Assembly: GCF_029945885.1 (NCBI RefSeq) | Contig: NZ_JAQSDK010000006.1 | Span: forward strand, 1-64,000 | Direction: 5' to 3' | DNA from: Brevundimonas sp. | Lineage (GTDB): Bacteria > Pseudomonadota > Alphaproteobacteria > Caulobacterales > Caulobacteraceae | Length of the DNA stretch: 64,000 bases | Shown here: positions 34,613-45,237 of the stretch, one piece after another | Layout of the letters: each line of letters starts with the position of its first letter | Numbering within the stretch: position 1 is the stretch's first letter | Position numbers and translations under genes: made by a program | Notes under the pieces: generated by a model | The model's database searches: none | Seen by the model: the letters and a program-made list of their open reading frames with translations, nothing else | What the model was told of the DNA's origin: nothing

Positions 34613-36657
34613 TGCCCGTAGCCAAGGTCAACGGCGTAGAGGTCGAGTTCGAGGCCGGCATGACCGTGCTTCAGGTCGCCGAGCGCGCGGGCGAGGAGAT
34701 TCCACGCTTCTGCTATCACGAGCGGCTGTCGATCGCCGGCAACTGCCGCATGTGCCTGGTCGAGGTGAAGCCCGGACCGCCGAAGCCGCAGGCCAGCTGT
34801 GCCCTGCCGGCCGCCGAGGGCCAGGAGATCTTCACCGACACGCCGATGGTCCGCAAGGCCCGCGAAGGGGTGATGGAGTTCCTGCTTATCAACCACCCGC
34901 TGGACTGCCCGATCTGTGACCAGGGCGGCGAGTGCGACCTGCAGGACCAGGCCATGGGCTATGGCCGCGACGGCTCGCGCTATGCCGAGAACAAGCGCGC
35001 GGTCGAAGAGAAGGCGATGGGTCCGACCATCAAGACCTTCATGACCCGCTGCATCCAGTGCACCCGCTGCGTCCGCTTCATCACCGAGGTCGCCGGCGTG
35101 CCGGACATCGGCATGATCAGCCGCGGCGAGGATGCCGAGATCACCACCTATCTCGAGAAGTCGGTCGCCTCGGAACTGTCGGGCAACGTCAATGACCTGT
35201 GCCCGGTCGGAGCCCTGACCCACCGCCCGTGGCAGTATCACTACCGCCCGTGGGAACTGAAGAAGACCGAGACCATCGACGTGATGGACGCCCTCGGCTC
35301 GAACATCCGCGCCGACTCGCGCGGGGCCGAGGTCATGCGCGTGCTGCCGCGGGTGAACGAGGGCATCAACGAGGAATGGCTGTCGGACAAGAGCCGCTAT
35401 GCCGTCGACGGCCTGACGCGTCAGCGTCTGGACCGGCCCTTCGTGCGCGAGAACGGCCGCCTGCGCGCCGCCACCTGGGACGAGGCCCTGTCGACCGTCG
35501 CCACCCGGCTGAAGGCCGCCAAACCCGGCAAGATCGGCGTCATCGCCGGTGACCTGCAGGACGCGGAATCGATGAAGGCGGCGCTGGACCTGTTCCGCGC
35601 CCTGGGCTCGGCCAATACCGACTGCCGCCAGGACGGATCGCCCCTGGGCACCGGTCCGCGCGAGGGCTGGCTGTTCAACTCAAGCCTGGCCGGGATCGAA
35701 AACGCTGATGCCGTGCTGCTGGTCGGGGTCAATCCCCGTACCGAGGCCCCGCTGCTGAACACCCGGCTGCGCAAGAGCTGGATCGCCGGCAAGACCGAGA
35801 TCATGCTGATCGGCGAACAGGCCGACCTGACCTATGATTACAACTGGCTGGGCGCGGGATCGAAGACCCTGTCAAAACTGCCCAAGGCGGCGCTGGACCT
35901 GCTGACCCAGGCCGAGCGGCCGGCGATCATCGTCGGTGGCGGGGCCCTGGCGGGCGAGGGCGGGGCGGCTGTGCTCAATGCGCTGGGAGCGCTGGCCAAG
36001 AAGACCGGCGTCGTCACCGACGGCTGGAACGGCTTCAATGTCCTGCACCACGCAGCGGCGCGGGTCGGCGGCCTCGACATGGGTTTCCTGCCCGGCGAGG
36101 GCGGGCTGACGGCGACGCAGATGGCCGGCAAGGGCGCGCTGGACCTGCTGTTCCTGCTGGGGGCCGACGAGATCGACACGTCGAAGTCCAAGGCCTTCAA
36201 GGTCTATCTGGGCAGCCACGGTGACGCGGGGGCGCACGGGGCCGATGTGGTCATGCCGGGCGCGGCCTATACGGAAAAGGGCGGCCTGTACGTCAATACC
36301 GAGGGCCGGGTGCAGATGGCCGAACGGGTCGTCTTCCCCAAGGGTGAGGCCAAGGAAGACTGGGCCGTGCTGCGCGCCCTGTCGGAGCGCGTCGGCCAGA
36401 CCCTGCCGTACGACACCCTGGACCAGCTGCGCACCGTGCTGATGCGCGATCATCCGACCTTCGGCCGTATCGACTATCTGGCCCCGTCGGCGGCGTTCGA
36501 TGTCGCGGGTCTGGGCCAGAAGGGCGACCTGGGCGACGTGGCCTTCGGCTCGATCGTCACCGACCCCTATCTCAACAATCCGATCGCGCGCGCCAGCGCG
36601 ACCATGGCCGAGCTGTCCGCCCTGCGGATCGCCCCGGCCGCGATGGCGGCAGAGTAA
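34612..36657 (+). CDS. nuoG: NADH-quinone oxidoreductase subunit G
   Basis: A 681-residue 75 kDa subunit. The N-terminal ferredoxin-like part carries the N1b ligands (FCYHERLSIAGNCRMC, then SCALP), followed by the His/Cys cluster motif CPICDQGGECDLQD and a ferredoxin pair beginning RCIQCTRCVRF. The rest is a molybdopterin-oxidoreductase-like domain without a molybdenum role. The length fits the alphaproteobacterial/mitochondrial type. The ATG shares one base with the stop of the coiled-coil gene. Confidence 0.96.
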   Translation: MPVAKVNGVEVEFEAGMTVLQVAERAGEEIPRFCYHERLSIAGNCRMCLVEVKPGPPKPQASCALPAAEGQEIFTDTPMVRKAREGVMEFLLINHPLDCPICDQGGECDLQDQAMGYGRDGSRYAENKRAVEEKAMGPTIKTFMTRCIQCTRCVRFITEVAGVPDIGMISRGEDAEITTYLEKSVASELSGNVNDLCPVGALTHRPWQYHYRPWELKKTETIDVMDALGSNIRADSRGAEVMRVLPRVNEGINEEWLSDKSRYAVDGLTRQRLDRPFVRENGRLRAATWDEALSTVATRLKAAKPGKIGVIAGDLQDAESMKAALDLFRALGSANTDCRQDGSPLGTGPREGWLFNSSLAGIENADAVLLVGVNPRTEAPLLNTRLRKSWIAGKTEIMLIGEQADLTYDYNWLGAGSKTLSKLPKAALDLLTQAERPAIIVGGGALAGEGGAAVLNALGALAKKTGVVTDGWNGFNVLHHAAARVGGLDMGFLPGEGGLTATQMAGKGALDLLFLLGADEIDTSKSKAFKVYLGSHGDAGAHGADVVMPGAAYTEKGGLYVNTEGRVQMAERVVFPKGEAKEDWAVLRALSERVGQTLPYDTLDQLRTVLMRDHPTFGRIDYLAPSAAFDVAGLGQKGDLGDVAFGSIVTDPYLNNPIARASATMAELSALRIAPAAMAAE

Positions 36658-36660
36658 CCG

Positions 36661-37737
36661 ATGGAATCCGCAAACACCTTCTGGACCACCCCCCTCGGCT
36701 GGACCCTGATCACCGCGGGCGGCATCCTGCTGGTCACCGTCGGCATCCTGATCTCGCTGGCCTTCCTGCTGCTGGCCGACCGCAAGATCTGGGCGGCGGT
36801 GCAGATGCGCAAGGGACCGAATGTGGTCGGGCCGTTCGGCCTGCTGCAGTCGTTCGCCGACTTCTTCAAATTCGTGCTGAAGGAAATCGTCGTCCCGGCC
36901 GGGGCCGACAAGGTGGTCTTCCTGCTGGCCCCGCTGATCAGTTTCGTGCTGGCCTTCATCGCCTGGGCCGCCATTCCGTTCGCCCCGGGCTGGGTCATCT
37001 CGGACCTGAACGTCGGCATCCTCTACATCTTCGCGATCAGTTCGCTGGGCGTGTACGGCATCATCATGGGGGGCTGGGCCTCCAACTCGAAATACCCCTT
37101 CCTCGGCTCGCTGCGGTCCGCCGCGCAGATGGTCTCCTATGAGGTCTCCATCGGCCTGGTGATCATCAATGTGATCCTGCTGGCCGGGACGATGAACCTG
37201 AGTTCGATCGTGACCCAGCAGGAGGGCTGGATCTGGAACTGGTTCGCCTTCGGGGGCGGGGCGGCGACCTGGCCGACCATCTTCGTCATGTTCCCGATGT
37301 CGATCATCTTCTTCATCTCGGCCCTGGCCGAGACCAACCGCCCGCCGTTCGACCTGCCCGAGGCCGAGTCCGAACTGGTGGCCGGCTATCAGGTCGAATA
37401 TTCCTCGACCCCCTATCTGCTGTTCATGATCGGCGAATACGCCAACATCGTCTTCATGTGCGCGATGATCAGCCTGCTGTTCTTCGGCGGCTGGAACCCG
37501 GGCTTCCCGATCGATTTTACCGCCGCCTGGCCGCCCTTCCTCGTCAATTTCCTGCTGTTCCTGGTGTTCTTCGCCAAGATCGTCTTCTGGTTCTTCATGA
37601 TCGCCCTGGTGAAGGCCTTCGTGCCCCGGTACCGCTATGACCAGCTGATGCGGCTGGGCTGGAAGATCTTCCTGCCGACCTCGGTCGTGGCCGTGGTCGT
37701 GGTCTCCGCCTGGCGGGTGTTCGGGGTGGGATCATGA
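36661..37737 (+). CDS. nuoH: NADH-quinone oxidoreductase subunit H
   Basis: A 358-residue membrane subunit (ND1 homologue) with eight helices, joining the peripheral and membrane arms and lining the quinone channel. Conserved segments are [21 protein letters not shown] near the N-terminus and the [20 protein letters not shown] loop. Its stop overlaps the start of the small lipoprotein gene. Confidence 0.97.
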   Translation: MESANTFWTTPLGWTLITAGGILLVTVGILISLAFLLLADRKIWAAVQMRKGPNVVGPFGLLQSFADFFKFVLKEIVVPAGADKVVFLLAPLISFVLAFIAWAAIPFAPGWVISDLNVGILYIFAISSLGVYGIIMGGWASNSKYPFLGSLRSAAQMVSYEVSIGLVIINVILLAGTMNLSSIVTQQEGWIWNWFAFGGGAATWPTIFVMFPMSIIFFISALAETNRPPFDLPEAESELVAGYQVEYSSTPYLLFMIGEYANIVFMCAMISLLFFGGWNPGFPIDFTAAWPPFLVNFLLFLVFFAKIVFWFFMIALVKAFVPRYRYDQLMRLGWKIFLPTSVVAVVVVSAWRVFGVGS

Positions 37738-37952
37738 TCCGCACCGTGATGCTTGTGTCGCTGGTCCTCGGCACCGCCGCCTGCGCGATGGCGGTCTATG
37801 ATCCCGAGCCGGTCACGCCGCAGCAGTGGCAGGAGCGCCAGGATCGCATCGCCCGCGAAACCGCCGAACGGGACCGGCTGTGCGCCATCACCCGACCCGA
37901 AGACCCGCGTCACGACCAGCTGTGCAACAGCCTGCCGAAAGACCGACCCTGA
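37734..37952 (+). CDS. Small predicted lipoprotein between nuoH and nuoI
   Basis: A 72-residue protein with a lipoprotein signal peptide. [17 protein letters not shown] puts the lipobox cysteine at position 17 (LGTAAC). The mature part is short, charged and has two further cysteines (in DRLCAITRP and DQLCNSL) that could form a disulfide in the periplasm. It overlaps nuoH by 4 bp and shares one base with the nuoI start. A lipoprotein in a complex I operon is unexpected and its function is unknown. Confidence 0.75.
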   Translation: MIRTVMLVSLVLGTAACAMAVYDPEPVTPQQWQERQDRIARETAERDRLCAITRPEDPRHDQLCNSLPKDRP

Positions 37953-38443
37953 TGTTCAAGCGTATTGCCCAGGCCGCAAAGGGGGCCCTGCTGCTGGACC
38001 TCGTCGGTGCGGTCGGCCTGTCCCTGAAATATATGGCGCGGCCCAAGGCCACGGTGAACTATCCGTTCGAGCGCAATCCGCAGTCGCCGCGCTTCCGGGG
38101 CGAGCATGTGCTGCGCCGCTACGCCAACGGCGAGGAACGCTGCATCGCCTGCAAGCTGTGCGAAGCCATCTGCCCGGCCCAGGCCATCACCATCGAGTCC
38201 GAGCCGCGCTCGGACGGCAGCCGCCGCACGACCCGCTACGACATCGACATGGTCAAATGCATCTATTGCGGCCTGTGTCAGGAGGCCTGCCCGGTCGACG
38301 CCATCGTCGAGGGGCCGAACTCCGAATTCACCACCGAAACCCGCGAGGAGCTGCTCTACGACAAGGAGCGCCTGCTCGCGAACGGCGACCGCTGGGAACG
38401 GCAGATCGCGAAGAATCTGGAACTCGACGCACCATACCGATAA
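37952..38443 (+). CDS. nuoI: NADH-quinone oxidoreductase subunit I
   Basis: A 163-residue subunit with two [4Fe-4S] clusters (N6a, N6b). Ligand sets are Cys64-67-70-74 ([11 protein letters not shown]) and Cys103-106-109-113 ([11 protein letters not shown]). An N-terminal amphipathic helix lies on the membrane. The ATG at 37952 is chosen for the conserved N-terminus; the open frame extends upstream through the lipoprotein gene without similarity. A 63 bp gap follows before nuoJ. Confidence 0.96.
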   Translation: MFKRIAQAAKGALLLDLVGAVGLSLKYMARPKATVNYPFERNPQSPRFRGEHVLRRYANGEERCIACKLCEAICPAQAITIESEPRSDGSRRTTRYDIDMVKCIYCGLCQEACPVDAIVEGPNSEFTTETREELLYDKERLLANGDRWERQIAKNLELDAPYR

Positions 38444-38506
38444 ACGGAGCGCGCGATTCCGAACGGGATCGCGGCTCAAGACTGTGAAGGGGGCTCGGTC
38501 CCACCC

Positions 38507-39133
38507 ATGCTGCAAGGCATAGCGTTCTACATTATGGCGGCCGTGGCCGTGGTCTCGGCCCTGCTGGTCGTCACCGCGCGCAACCCCGTGCACTCCGTGC
38601 TGTGGCTGATCCTCGCCTTCTTCTCGTCGGCGGGCCTGTTCGTGCTGCTGGGGGCCGAGTTCCTGGCGATGCTGCTGGTCGTGGTCTACGTCGGCGCGGT
38701 TGCGGTGCTGTTCCTGTTCGTCGTGATGATGCTGGACGTCGACTTCGTCCGCCTGCGCGAGGGCTATGCCCGCTATCTGCCGCTGGCCGCGATCGTGGCC
38801 GGGGTGCTGCTGGTCGAGATGATCATGATCGCCCTGGTGACCGTGAACGGCGGGGCCGCCGCGAACTCGACCGGGCCGGCCGTGGCCACCCCCGAAATGT
38901 CCAATGTCGAGGCCATCGGCCGGGTGCTCTACACCGACTATGTCTATTTCTTCCAGGCTGCCGGGATCGTGCTGCTGATCGCGATGATCGGGGCCATCGT
39001 CCTGACCCTGCGCCACAAGCCGGGCGTGCGTCGCCAGGACATCCACACCCAGGTCGGGCGCGATCGCAAGACCGCCATGGAGGTCAAGAGCGTCCAGTCC
39101 GGCGCGGGCGTGACCCCCGAGGAGCTTCTCTGA
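38507..39133 (+). CDS. nuoJ: NADH-quinone oxidoreductase subunit J
   Basis: A 208-residue membrane subunit (ND6 homologue). Five helices are visible, with the pi-bulge-region motif [22 protein letters not shown] in helix 3. The C-terminus is extended by about 35 charged residues. The stop shares one base with the nuoK start. Confidence 0.95.
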   Translation: MLQGIAFYIMAAVAVVSALLVVTARNPVHSVLWLILAFFSSAGLFVLLGAEFLAMLLVVVYVGAVAVLFLFVVMMLDVDFVRLREGYARYLPLAAIVAGVLLVEMIMIALVTVNGGAAANSTGPAVATPEMSNVEAIGRVLYTDYVYFFQAAGIVLLIAMIGAIVLTLRHKPGVRRQDIHTQVGRDRKTAMEVKSVQSGAGVTPEELL

Positions 39134-39441
39134 TGGACGTGACCCTGCAGCACTATCTGGCCGTCGGGGCCATGCTGTTCACCATCGGTGTCTTCGGCAT
39201 TTTCGTGAACCGCAAGAACGTGATCATCATCCTGATGTCGGTCGAGCTGATCCTGCTGGCCGTGAACATCAATTTCGTCGCCTTTTCGGCCTATCTGCAC
39301 GACATCTCCGGGCAGATCATGGCCATGTTCGTTCTGACCGTCGCCGCGGCCGAGGCCGCCGTCGGTCTGGCCATTCTGGTGACCTTCTTCCGTAACCGCG
39401 GCGACATCGCCGTGGACGACGCCTCCGTGATGAAGGGTTGA
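39133..39441 (+). CDS. nuoK: NADH-quinone oxidoreductase subunit K
   Basis: A 102-residue membrane subunit (ND4L homologue) with three helices. Conserved glutamates lie in [16 protein letters not shown] and [12 protein letters not shown], both in the proton half-channel. Typical length. Confidence 0.96.
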   Translation: MDVTLQHYLAVGAMLFTIGVFGIFVNRKNVIIILMSVELILLAVNINFVAFSAYLHDISGQIMAMFVLTVAAAEAAVGLAILVTFFRNRGDIAVDDASVMKG

Positions 39442-39448
39442 GCCGGCC

Positions 39449-41533
39449 GTGACCCTTCAGCTTCTCGTCACCCTCGGCGTTTTCGCCCCCCTGCTGGGGG
39501 CGGCCATCGTCGGCTTCTTCGGCCGCCGTCTCGGCGACCTTGTGTCCCAGTCCGTGACCACGGGGCTGCTGTTCTTCTCCTGCGCCGTGGCCTGGACCGT
39601 GTTTTCGGCCCACACCTGGGGCGGGCTGGAAGCCTTCACCCTCGAGCTGTTTCCCTTCATCAACGTCGGTGATTTCCAGTCGGCCTGGTCGATCCGCATC
39701 GACGCCCTGTCGGCGGTGATGCTGGTGGTGGTGACCTCGGTGTCGTCGCTCGTGCACCTGTATTCCTGGGGCTATATGGCCGCAGACCCCGACAAGCCGC
39801 GGTTCTTCGCCTATCTGTCCCTGTTCACCTTCGCCATGCTGGCCCTGGTGACCGCCGCCGACTTCATGCAGCTGTTCTTCGGCTGGGAAGGGGTGGGCCT
39901 GGCCTCCTATCTGCTGATCGGCTTCTGGTACAAGAAGGCCACCGCCAGCGCCGCTGCCATCAAGGCCTTCGTGGTCAACCGCGTCGGCGACTTCGGCTTC
40001 GCCCTGGGCATCGTCACCGTGTTCTGGATGTTCGGCACGATCCAGTTCGCCGAACTGTTCCCGATGATCGCCGGCAAGGCCGGCACCGGCTGGGAATTCC
40101 TCGGCTACACCTGGTCGGCGCTCGATCTGGCTGGTCTGCTGCTGTTCATCGGCGCGATGGGCAAGTCGGCCCAGTTCTTCCTGCACACCTGGCTGCCGGA
40201 CGCGATGGAAGGCCCGACCCCGGTCTCGGCCCTGATCCACGCGGCGACCATGGTCACCGCCGGCGTCTACATGGTCTGCCTGCTGTCGCCGATCTATGAA
40301 TATGCGCCGATCGCGGCCGCGGTCATCGCCATCACCGGCGCGATCACGGCCCTGTTCGCGGCGACCGTCGGCCTGGCCCAGAACGACATCAAACGGGTCA
40401 TCGCCTATTCGACCTGTTCGCAACTGGGCTACATGTTCTTCGCCGCCGGCGTCGGGGCCTACCAGGCCGCGATGTTCCACCTGTTCACCCACGCCTTCTT
40501 CAAGGCCCTGCTGTTCCTCGGGGCCGGCTCGGTGATCAACGGCATGCACCACGAGCAGGACATGCGGAAGATGGGCGGGCTGTGGAAGCTGCTGCCGGTC
40601 ACCTATGGCGTGATGACCATCGGCACCATCGCCATCACCGGTCTGGGCATCCCCGGCATCGGCGGCTTCGCCGGCTTCTATTCCAAGGACTCGATCATCG
40701 AGAGCGCCTTCGCCTCCTTCTCGAGCGGCCATTCGGCCATGGGGCTGTTCGCCTTCTTTGTCGGCATCATCGCCGCCGGCCTGACCGCCTATTACTCATG
40801 GCGTCTGGTGTTCATGACCTTCCACAACAAGCCCGCGTGGAAGGATGAGGCGCACGCGGATCATGGACATGACGACCATGCCTCGCACGCCCAGCTGGAA
40901 ACCCATTCCGAGCCGATCGCCGACGACGCGCACGCTCACGACGACCATGGCCATCACGGGCCGCTGCAGCCCCACGAGAGCCCGTGGGTCATGCTGGTGC
41001 CGCTGCTGCTGCTGTCGGTCGGGGCGGTCGCCGCCGGCTTTGTCTTCGCCCCGTATTTCATCGGCGATCACGCGGCCAATTTCTGGAACGGCGCGGTCTT
41101 CACCGGCCCGGCCAACCATGTGCTGCACGACAGTCACGGCGTGCCGACCTGGGTGAAATGGTCGCCGCTGGTGCTGACGCTGACCGGGACCTTTGCCGCC
41201 TGGTGGATCTATGTCCGCAACGAAGGCATGGCCCGCCGCATGGCCGACCGGGGCGGGGTGGTTCACGCCTTCCTCTACAACAAATGGTATTTCGACGAGC
41301 TGTACGACTTCGTCTTCGTCAAGGGCGCGCGCGCCCTGGGCGACCTGTTCTGGAAGGTCGGCGATGTGACGATCATCGACGGCGGCGGACCGAACGGCAT
41401 GGCCTGGCTGTCCCGTAAATTCGCCGGCGGCCTGTCGCGGTTCCAGAGCGGCTACGTCTATTTCTATGCGTTCGTGATGCTGCTCGGCCTCGCCGGCTTC
41501 CTCGCCTTCGCCATCTATACGTGGGGAGCCTGA
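39449..41533 (+). CDS. nuoL: NADH-quinone oxidoreductase subunit L
   Basis: A 694-residue distal proton-pumping subunit (ND5 homologue), with a GTG start. Family marks are FFGWEGVGLASYLLIGFWY, HTWLPDAMEGPTPVSALIHAATMVTAG and NDIKRVIAYSTCSQLGYM. An insertion of roughly 45 residues (about 465-510, nt 40843-40977) is very rich in His and Asp (for example HADHGHDDHASHAQ and HAHDDHGHHG) and sits in a loop between late membrane helices. Such His-rich loops occur in some alphaproteobacterial NuoL proteins; a metal-buffering role is conjecture. Confidence 0.96.
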   Translation: MTLQLLVTLGVFAPLLGAAIVGFFGRRLGDLVSQSVTTGLLFFSCAVAWTVFSAHTWGGLEAFTLELFPFINVGDFQSAWSIRIDALSAVMLVVVTSVSSLVHLYSWGYMAADPDKPRFFAYLSLFTFAMLALVTAADFMQLFFGWEGVGLASYLLIGFWYKKATASAAAIKAFVVNRVGDFGFALGIVTVFWMFGTIQFAELFPMIAGKAGTGWEFLGYTWSALDLAGLLLFIGAMGKSAQFFLHTWLPDAMEGPTPVSALIHAATMVTAGVYMVCLLSPIYEYAPIAAAVIAITGAITALFAATVGLAQNDIKRVIAYSTCSQLGYMFFAAGVGAYQAAMFHLFTHAFFKALLFLGAGSVINGMHHEQDMRKMGGLWKLLPVTYGVMTIGTIAITGLGIPGIGGFAGFYSKDSIIESAFASFSSGHSAMGLFAFFVGIIAAGLTAYYSWRLVFMTFHNKPAWKDEAHADHGHDDHASHAQLETHSEPIADDAHAHDDHGHHGPLQPHESPWVMLVPLLLLSVGAVAAGFVFAPYFIGDHAANFWNGAVFTGPANHVLHDSHGVPTWVKWSPLVLTLTGTFAAWWIYVRNEGMARRMADRGGVVHAFLYNKWYFDELYDFVFVKGARALGDLFWKVGDVTIIDGGGPNGMAWLSRKFAGGLSRFQSGYVYFYAFVMLLGLAGFLAFAIYTWGA

Positions 41534-41539
41534 GCCCAA

Positions 41540-43030
41540 GTGCCCGCTGAAATTCCTCACATCCTGAGTCTCGTCACCTTCCTGCCCCTGATCGGGGCGG
41601 GGCTGATCCTGCTGGCCCGTTTCGCCATGAAGGGCGGGGCCGACTCGGCCGCGCGCTGGATCGCGCTCGGCACGACCCTGGCTACCCTGGCGGTCGCGAC
41701 CGTTCTGGTGCTGCAGTTCGACCCGGCCAACGCCGGCTACCAGTTCATCGAACGTTACGTCTGGTTCGCCGGGGCCCAGTATCATCTGGGCGTCGACGGC
41801 ATCTCGATCCTGTTTGTGCTGCTGACCGCCTTCCTGATGCCGATCTGCATCCTGGCCAGCTGGAAGACCATCACCGACCGTGTGGTCGACTATATGGTCG
41901 CCTTCCTGGTGCTGCAGACCCTCGTCGTCGGCGTGTTCACGGCGCTGGACCTGTTCCTGTTCTACATCTTTTTCGAAGGCACCCTGGTGCCGATGTTCAT
42001 CATCATCGGCGTGTGGGGCGGGACCAACCGGATCTACGCCGCCTACAAATTCTTCCTCTACACCCTGCTGGGATCCGTCCTGATGCTGCTGGCCATGCTG
42101 TGGATGGCCTATACGGCCGGCACCACCAGCATCCCCGAACTCAAGACCTTCGCCTTCAGCCCGGCGGCCCAGCCGCTGTTGTGGCTGGCCTTCTTCGCCA
42201 GCTTCGCGGTGAAGATGCCGATGTGGCCGGTGCACACCTGGCTGCCGGACGCCCACGTCCAGGCCCCGACGGCGGGCTCGGTCATCCTGGCCGGCATCCT
42301 GCTGAAGCTGGGCGGGTACGGCTTCATCCTGTTCAATGTGCCGATGTTCCCGCTGGCGTCGCAGATGTTCGCGCCGCTGGTGTTCGCCCTGTCGGCCATC
42401 GCCATCGTCTATACCTCGCTGGTCGCCTTCCGGCAGACCGACATGAAGAAGCTGATCGCCTATTCGTCGGTGGCCCACATGGGCTTCGTCACCATGGGCA
42501 TCTTCGCCGGCAATGCCATCGGCATGCAGGGCGCGGTGTTCCAGATGCTGAGCCACGGCCTGATCTCGGGCGCGCTCTTCCTCTGCGTCGGCGTCGTCTA
42601 TGACCGGATGCACACCCGCGAGATCGCCTTCTACGGCGGCCTGACCAGCAAGATGCCGTGGTTCGCCGCCATCTTCCTGATGTTCACCATGGCCAATGTC
42701 GGCCTGCCGGGCACCTCGGGCTTCATCGGCGAGATCCTGACCCTGACCGGCGTCTACCAGGCCTCGACCTGGACCGCCTTCATCGCCGCCTCGGGCGTGA
42801 TCCTGTCGGCCGTCTATGCCCTGACCCTGTACCGCAACGTCATGTTCGGCGAGATCACCAACCCGGCACTCAAGGCCATCACCGACATCGATCGTCGCGA
42901 GCTGCTGATTTTCGTGCCGCTGATCGTCGGCACCATCTGGCTGGGGGTCCACCCGGGGCTCGTGCTGGACTACACCGCCGCCTCGGTCGAGGCCCTGACG
43001 ACCACCTATCACGCCGCGATCGGCGGGTGA
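41540..43030 (+). CDS. nuoM: NADH-quinone oxidoreductase subunit M
   Basis: A 496-residue antiporter-like subunit (ND4 homologue) with a GTG start. It has [18 protein letters not shown] with the key glutamate, [23 protein letters not shown], and [16 protein letters not shown]. Full length. Confidence 0.96.
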   Translation: MPAEIPHILSLVTFLPLIGAGLILLARFAMKGGADSAARWIALGTTLATLAVATVLVLQFDPANAGYQFIERYVWFAGAQYHLGVDGISILFVLLTAFLMPICILASWKTITDRVVDYMVAFLVLQTLVVGVFTALDLFLFYIFFEGTLVPMFIIIGVWGGTNRIYAAYKFFLYTLLGSVLMLLAMLWMAYTAGTTSIPELKTFAFSPAAQPLLWLAFFASFAVKMPMWPVHTWLPDAHVQAPTAGSVILAGILLKLGGYGFILFNVPMFPLASQMFAPLVFALSAIAIVYTSLVAFRQTDMKKLIAYSSVAHMGFVTMGIFAGNAIGMQGAVFQMLSHGLISGALFLCVGVVYDRMHTREIAFYGGLTSKMPWFAAIFLMFTMANVGLPGTSGFIGEILTLTGVYQASTWTAFIAASGVILSAVYALTLYRNVMFGEITNPALKAITDIDRRELLIFVPLIVGTIWLGVHPGLVLDYTAASVEALTTTYHAAIGG

Positions 43031-43037
43031 GACCCTG

Positions 43038-44483
43038 ATGCCTGATCTGATCCCTGCACTCCATCTGACCGCACCGGAGCTGACGCTCGCCATCGGGGGC
43101 CTCGTGCTGCTGATGCTGGGGGCCTTCGCCGGCGAGAAATCGACCCGGCTGGTCTCCTTCCTCGCCGTCGGCCTGTTGGTCGCCGCCTCGGCCGTGGCCG
43201 CGACGGGACCGCTGGGCTCGGCCTTCAACGGGGCCTATGTCGCCGATCCGCTGGCCGTCTACGGCAAGATCGTCATCTATCTGTCCAGTGCCGTGGCCAT
43301 CGTCCTCGGCACCGGCTGGATGGAGCGGACGCGGATCGCGCGCTTCGAATATCCGGTCCTGATCGTGCTGGCCTCGGTCGGGATGAGCATGATGGCGTCC
43401 TCCGGCGACCTGATCTCCCTCTATGTCGGCATCGAGCTGCATTCGCTGGCCCTGTATGTGCTGGCCGCCTTCCATCGCGACGACCTGAAGGCGTCCGAGG
43501 CGGGCCTGAAATATTTCGTCCTCGGGGCCCTGTCCTCGGGTCTGCTGCTGTATGGCTCCAGCCTGATCTACGGCTTCACCGGCTCGATGCGGTTCGAGGA
43601 CATTGCCGTCGTCGCCGCCTCTGGCGAGGCCGGCACCGGCCTGATCTTCGGCCTGGTCTTCCTGATCTGCGGCCTGGCCTTCAAGGTCTCGGCCGCGCCG
43701 TTCCATATGTGGACGCCCGACGTCTATGAGGGCGCGCCGACCCCGGTCGTGGCCCTGTTCGCCACCGCCCCCAAGATGGCCGCCATGGTGCTGATCGCCC
43801 GGGCCCTGTCGGAAGGCTTCGGCGGCGCGCACGACCAGTGGGCCCAGGTCATCATCCTGATCTCGCTGATCAGCTTCGCGGTCGGGGCCTTCGGCGGTCT
43901 GGCCCAGAAGGATATCCAGCGCCTGCTGGCCTATTCGTCGATCGCCAACATCGGCTATGCCCTGCTGGCCATCGCCGCCGGGACCCAGGCGGGTCTGCAG
44001 GCGATGCTGATGTTCATGACCCTGTATGTGGTGGACCAGCTGGGCTTCTTCGCCATCCTGCTCAGCCTGTCGAAGGGCGGCAGGCCGATCCGGCGCATCG
44101 CCGACCTGGCCGGGCTGAAGCGCGACCGGCCGCTGACGGCCATTGCCCTGACGGTGCTGTCGCTGTCGGTGCTGGGCATGCCGCCATTCTCGGGCTTCTG
44201 GGCCAAATACTATGTGTTCGGGGCCGCTGCCGGTGCCGGCTACTGGATGGCCGCCGCCGTCGGTCTGGTCGCCTCGGTCGTGGCCGCCTTCTACTATCTG
44301 CGCATCATCAAGCTGATGTGGTTTGACGCGCCGCTGGACGAGACCCCGACGGACAAGGCCCCGGTCGCACCGCAGTGGATCGGCTGGGCCTGCGCGGCCT
44401 TCGCCTTCCCGCTGGTGATCGTCGGCCTGACCTGGCTGGAGCCGCTGACCCGCGCCGCCGCCTCGGGCTTCGGAGCCGGGTAG
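43038..44483 (+). CDS. nuoN: NADH-quinone oxidoreductase subunit N
   Basis: A 481-residue antiporter-like subunit (ND2 homologue), the last complex I gene. It has YVGIELHSLALYVLAAF, LAFKVSAAPFHMWTPDVYEGAPT and DIQRLLAYSSIANIGYAL. Full length. birA begins 4 bp later, so the transcript continues. Confidence 0.96.
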   Translation: MPDLIPALHLTAPELTLAIGGLVLLMLGAFAGEKSTRLVSFLAVGLLVAASAVAATGPLGSAFNGAYVADPLAVYGKIVIYLSSAVAIVLGTGWMERTRIARFEYPVLIVLASVGMSMMASSGDLISLYVGIELHSLALYVLAAFHRDDLKASEAGLKYFVLGALSSGLLLYGSSLIYGFTGSMRFEDIAVVAASGEAGTGLIFGLVFLICGLAFKVSAAPFHMWTPDVYEGAPTPVVALFATAPKMAAMVLIARALSEGFGGAHDQWAQVIILISLISFAVGAFGGLAQKDIQRLLAYSSIANIGYALLAIAAGTQAGLQAMLMFMTLYVVDQLGFFAILLSLSKGGRPIRRIADLAGLKRDRPLTAIALTVLSLSVLGMPPFSGFWAKYYVFGAAAGAGYWMAAAVGLVASVVAAFYYLRIIKLMWFDAPLDETPTDKAPVAPQWIGWACAAFAFPLVIVGLTWLEPLTRAAASGFGAG

Positions 44484-44487
44484 GGCG

Positions 44488-45237
44488 GTGACGCCCGCGC
44501 CCGTCCGCCTGCTCGAGCAAACCGACTCCACCAACGCCGAGGCCCGCCGCCTGGCCGAGGCCGGCGAGAGCGGACCGCTGTGGATCGTGGCCCGTCGCCA
44601 GAGCGCCGGCCGTGGTCGCCGCGGGCGTGAATGGCTGGATGGGACCGGCAATCTGTCGGCCACCCTGCTGACCACGCTGCGTCGGCCCCCGGCCGAGGCG
44701 GCCCAGCTGACCTTTGTCGCGGCCCTGGCCGTCGCCGACCTGATCGATGTCTTCGCCCCGCCGTCCCTGGTCACGATCAAATGGCCCAATGACGTGATGC
44801 TGGCCGGGGACAAGGTGTCGGGAATCCTGATCGAGTCCGGGGCCCACGCCAACGGCAGCCTGTGGCTGGCCGTCGGGATCGGCGTCAACCTGGCCCGCGC
44901 CCCGTCCGGCACCGACCGCCCGGCCACCGCCCTGGCCGACCACCTGCGCGGCGAGATCACCGCCGTGCCGACCGTCGAGGTCGCCGCCGCCACCCTGGCC
45001 GGGACCTTCGCTGTCTGGATGGACCGTTGGGAGACCCTGGGCTTCCAGCCGGTGCTCGACGCCTGGACCGCCCGGGCCGCGGGGCTGGACGGACCGGCCG
45101 TCGCGCGACTGGGCCATGAAACCGTCAGCGGCCGGGCCGAGGGCGTGGACCCCGACGGGGCCCTGCGCCTGCGCCTGACCGACGGCAGTCTGCGCCTGAT
45201 CTCGGCGGGCGATGTGTTCTTCGGGGAGGCCGTCTGA
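44488..45237 (+). CDS. birA: Biotin--[acetyl-CoA-carboxylase] ligase
   Basis: A 249-residue enzyme that activates biotin as biotinyl-AMP and attaches it to carrier proteins. It has the ATP/biotin loop [28 protein letters not shown] and the small C-terminal SH3-like domain. It lacks the N-terminal helix-turn-helix of E. coli BirA, so it is a monofunctional ligase and not a repressor. The GTG start lies 4 bp after nuoN, and its stop overlaps the coaX start. Confidence 0.93.
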   Translation: MTPAPVRLLEQTDSTNAEARRLAEAGESGPLWIVARRQSAGRGRRGREWLDGTGNLSATLLTTLRRPPAEAAQLTFVAALAVADLIDVFAPPSLVTIKWPNDVMLAGDKVSGILIESGAHANGSLWLAVGIGVNLARAPSGTDRPATALADHLRGEITAVPTVEVAAATLAGTFAVWMDRWETLGFQPVLDAWTARAAGLDGPAVARLGHETVSGRAEGVDPDGALRLRLTDGSLRLISAGDVFFGEAV

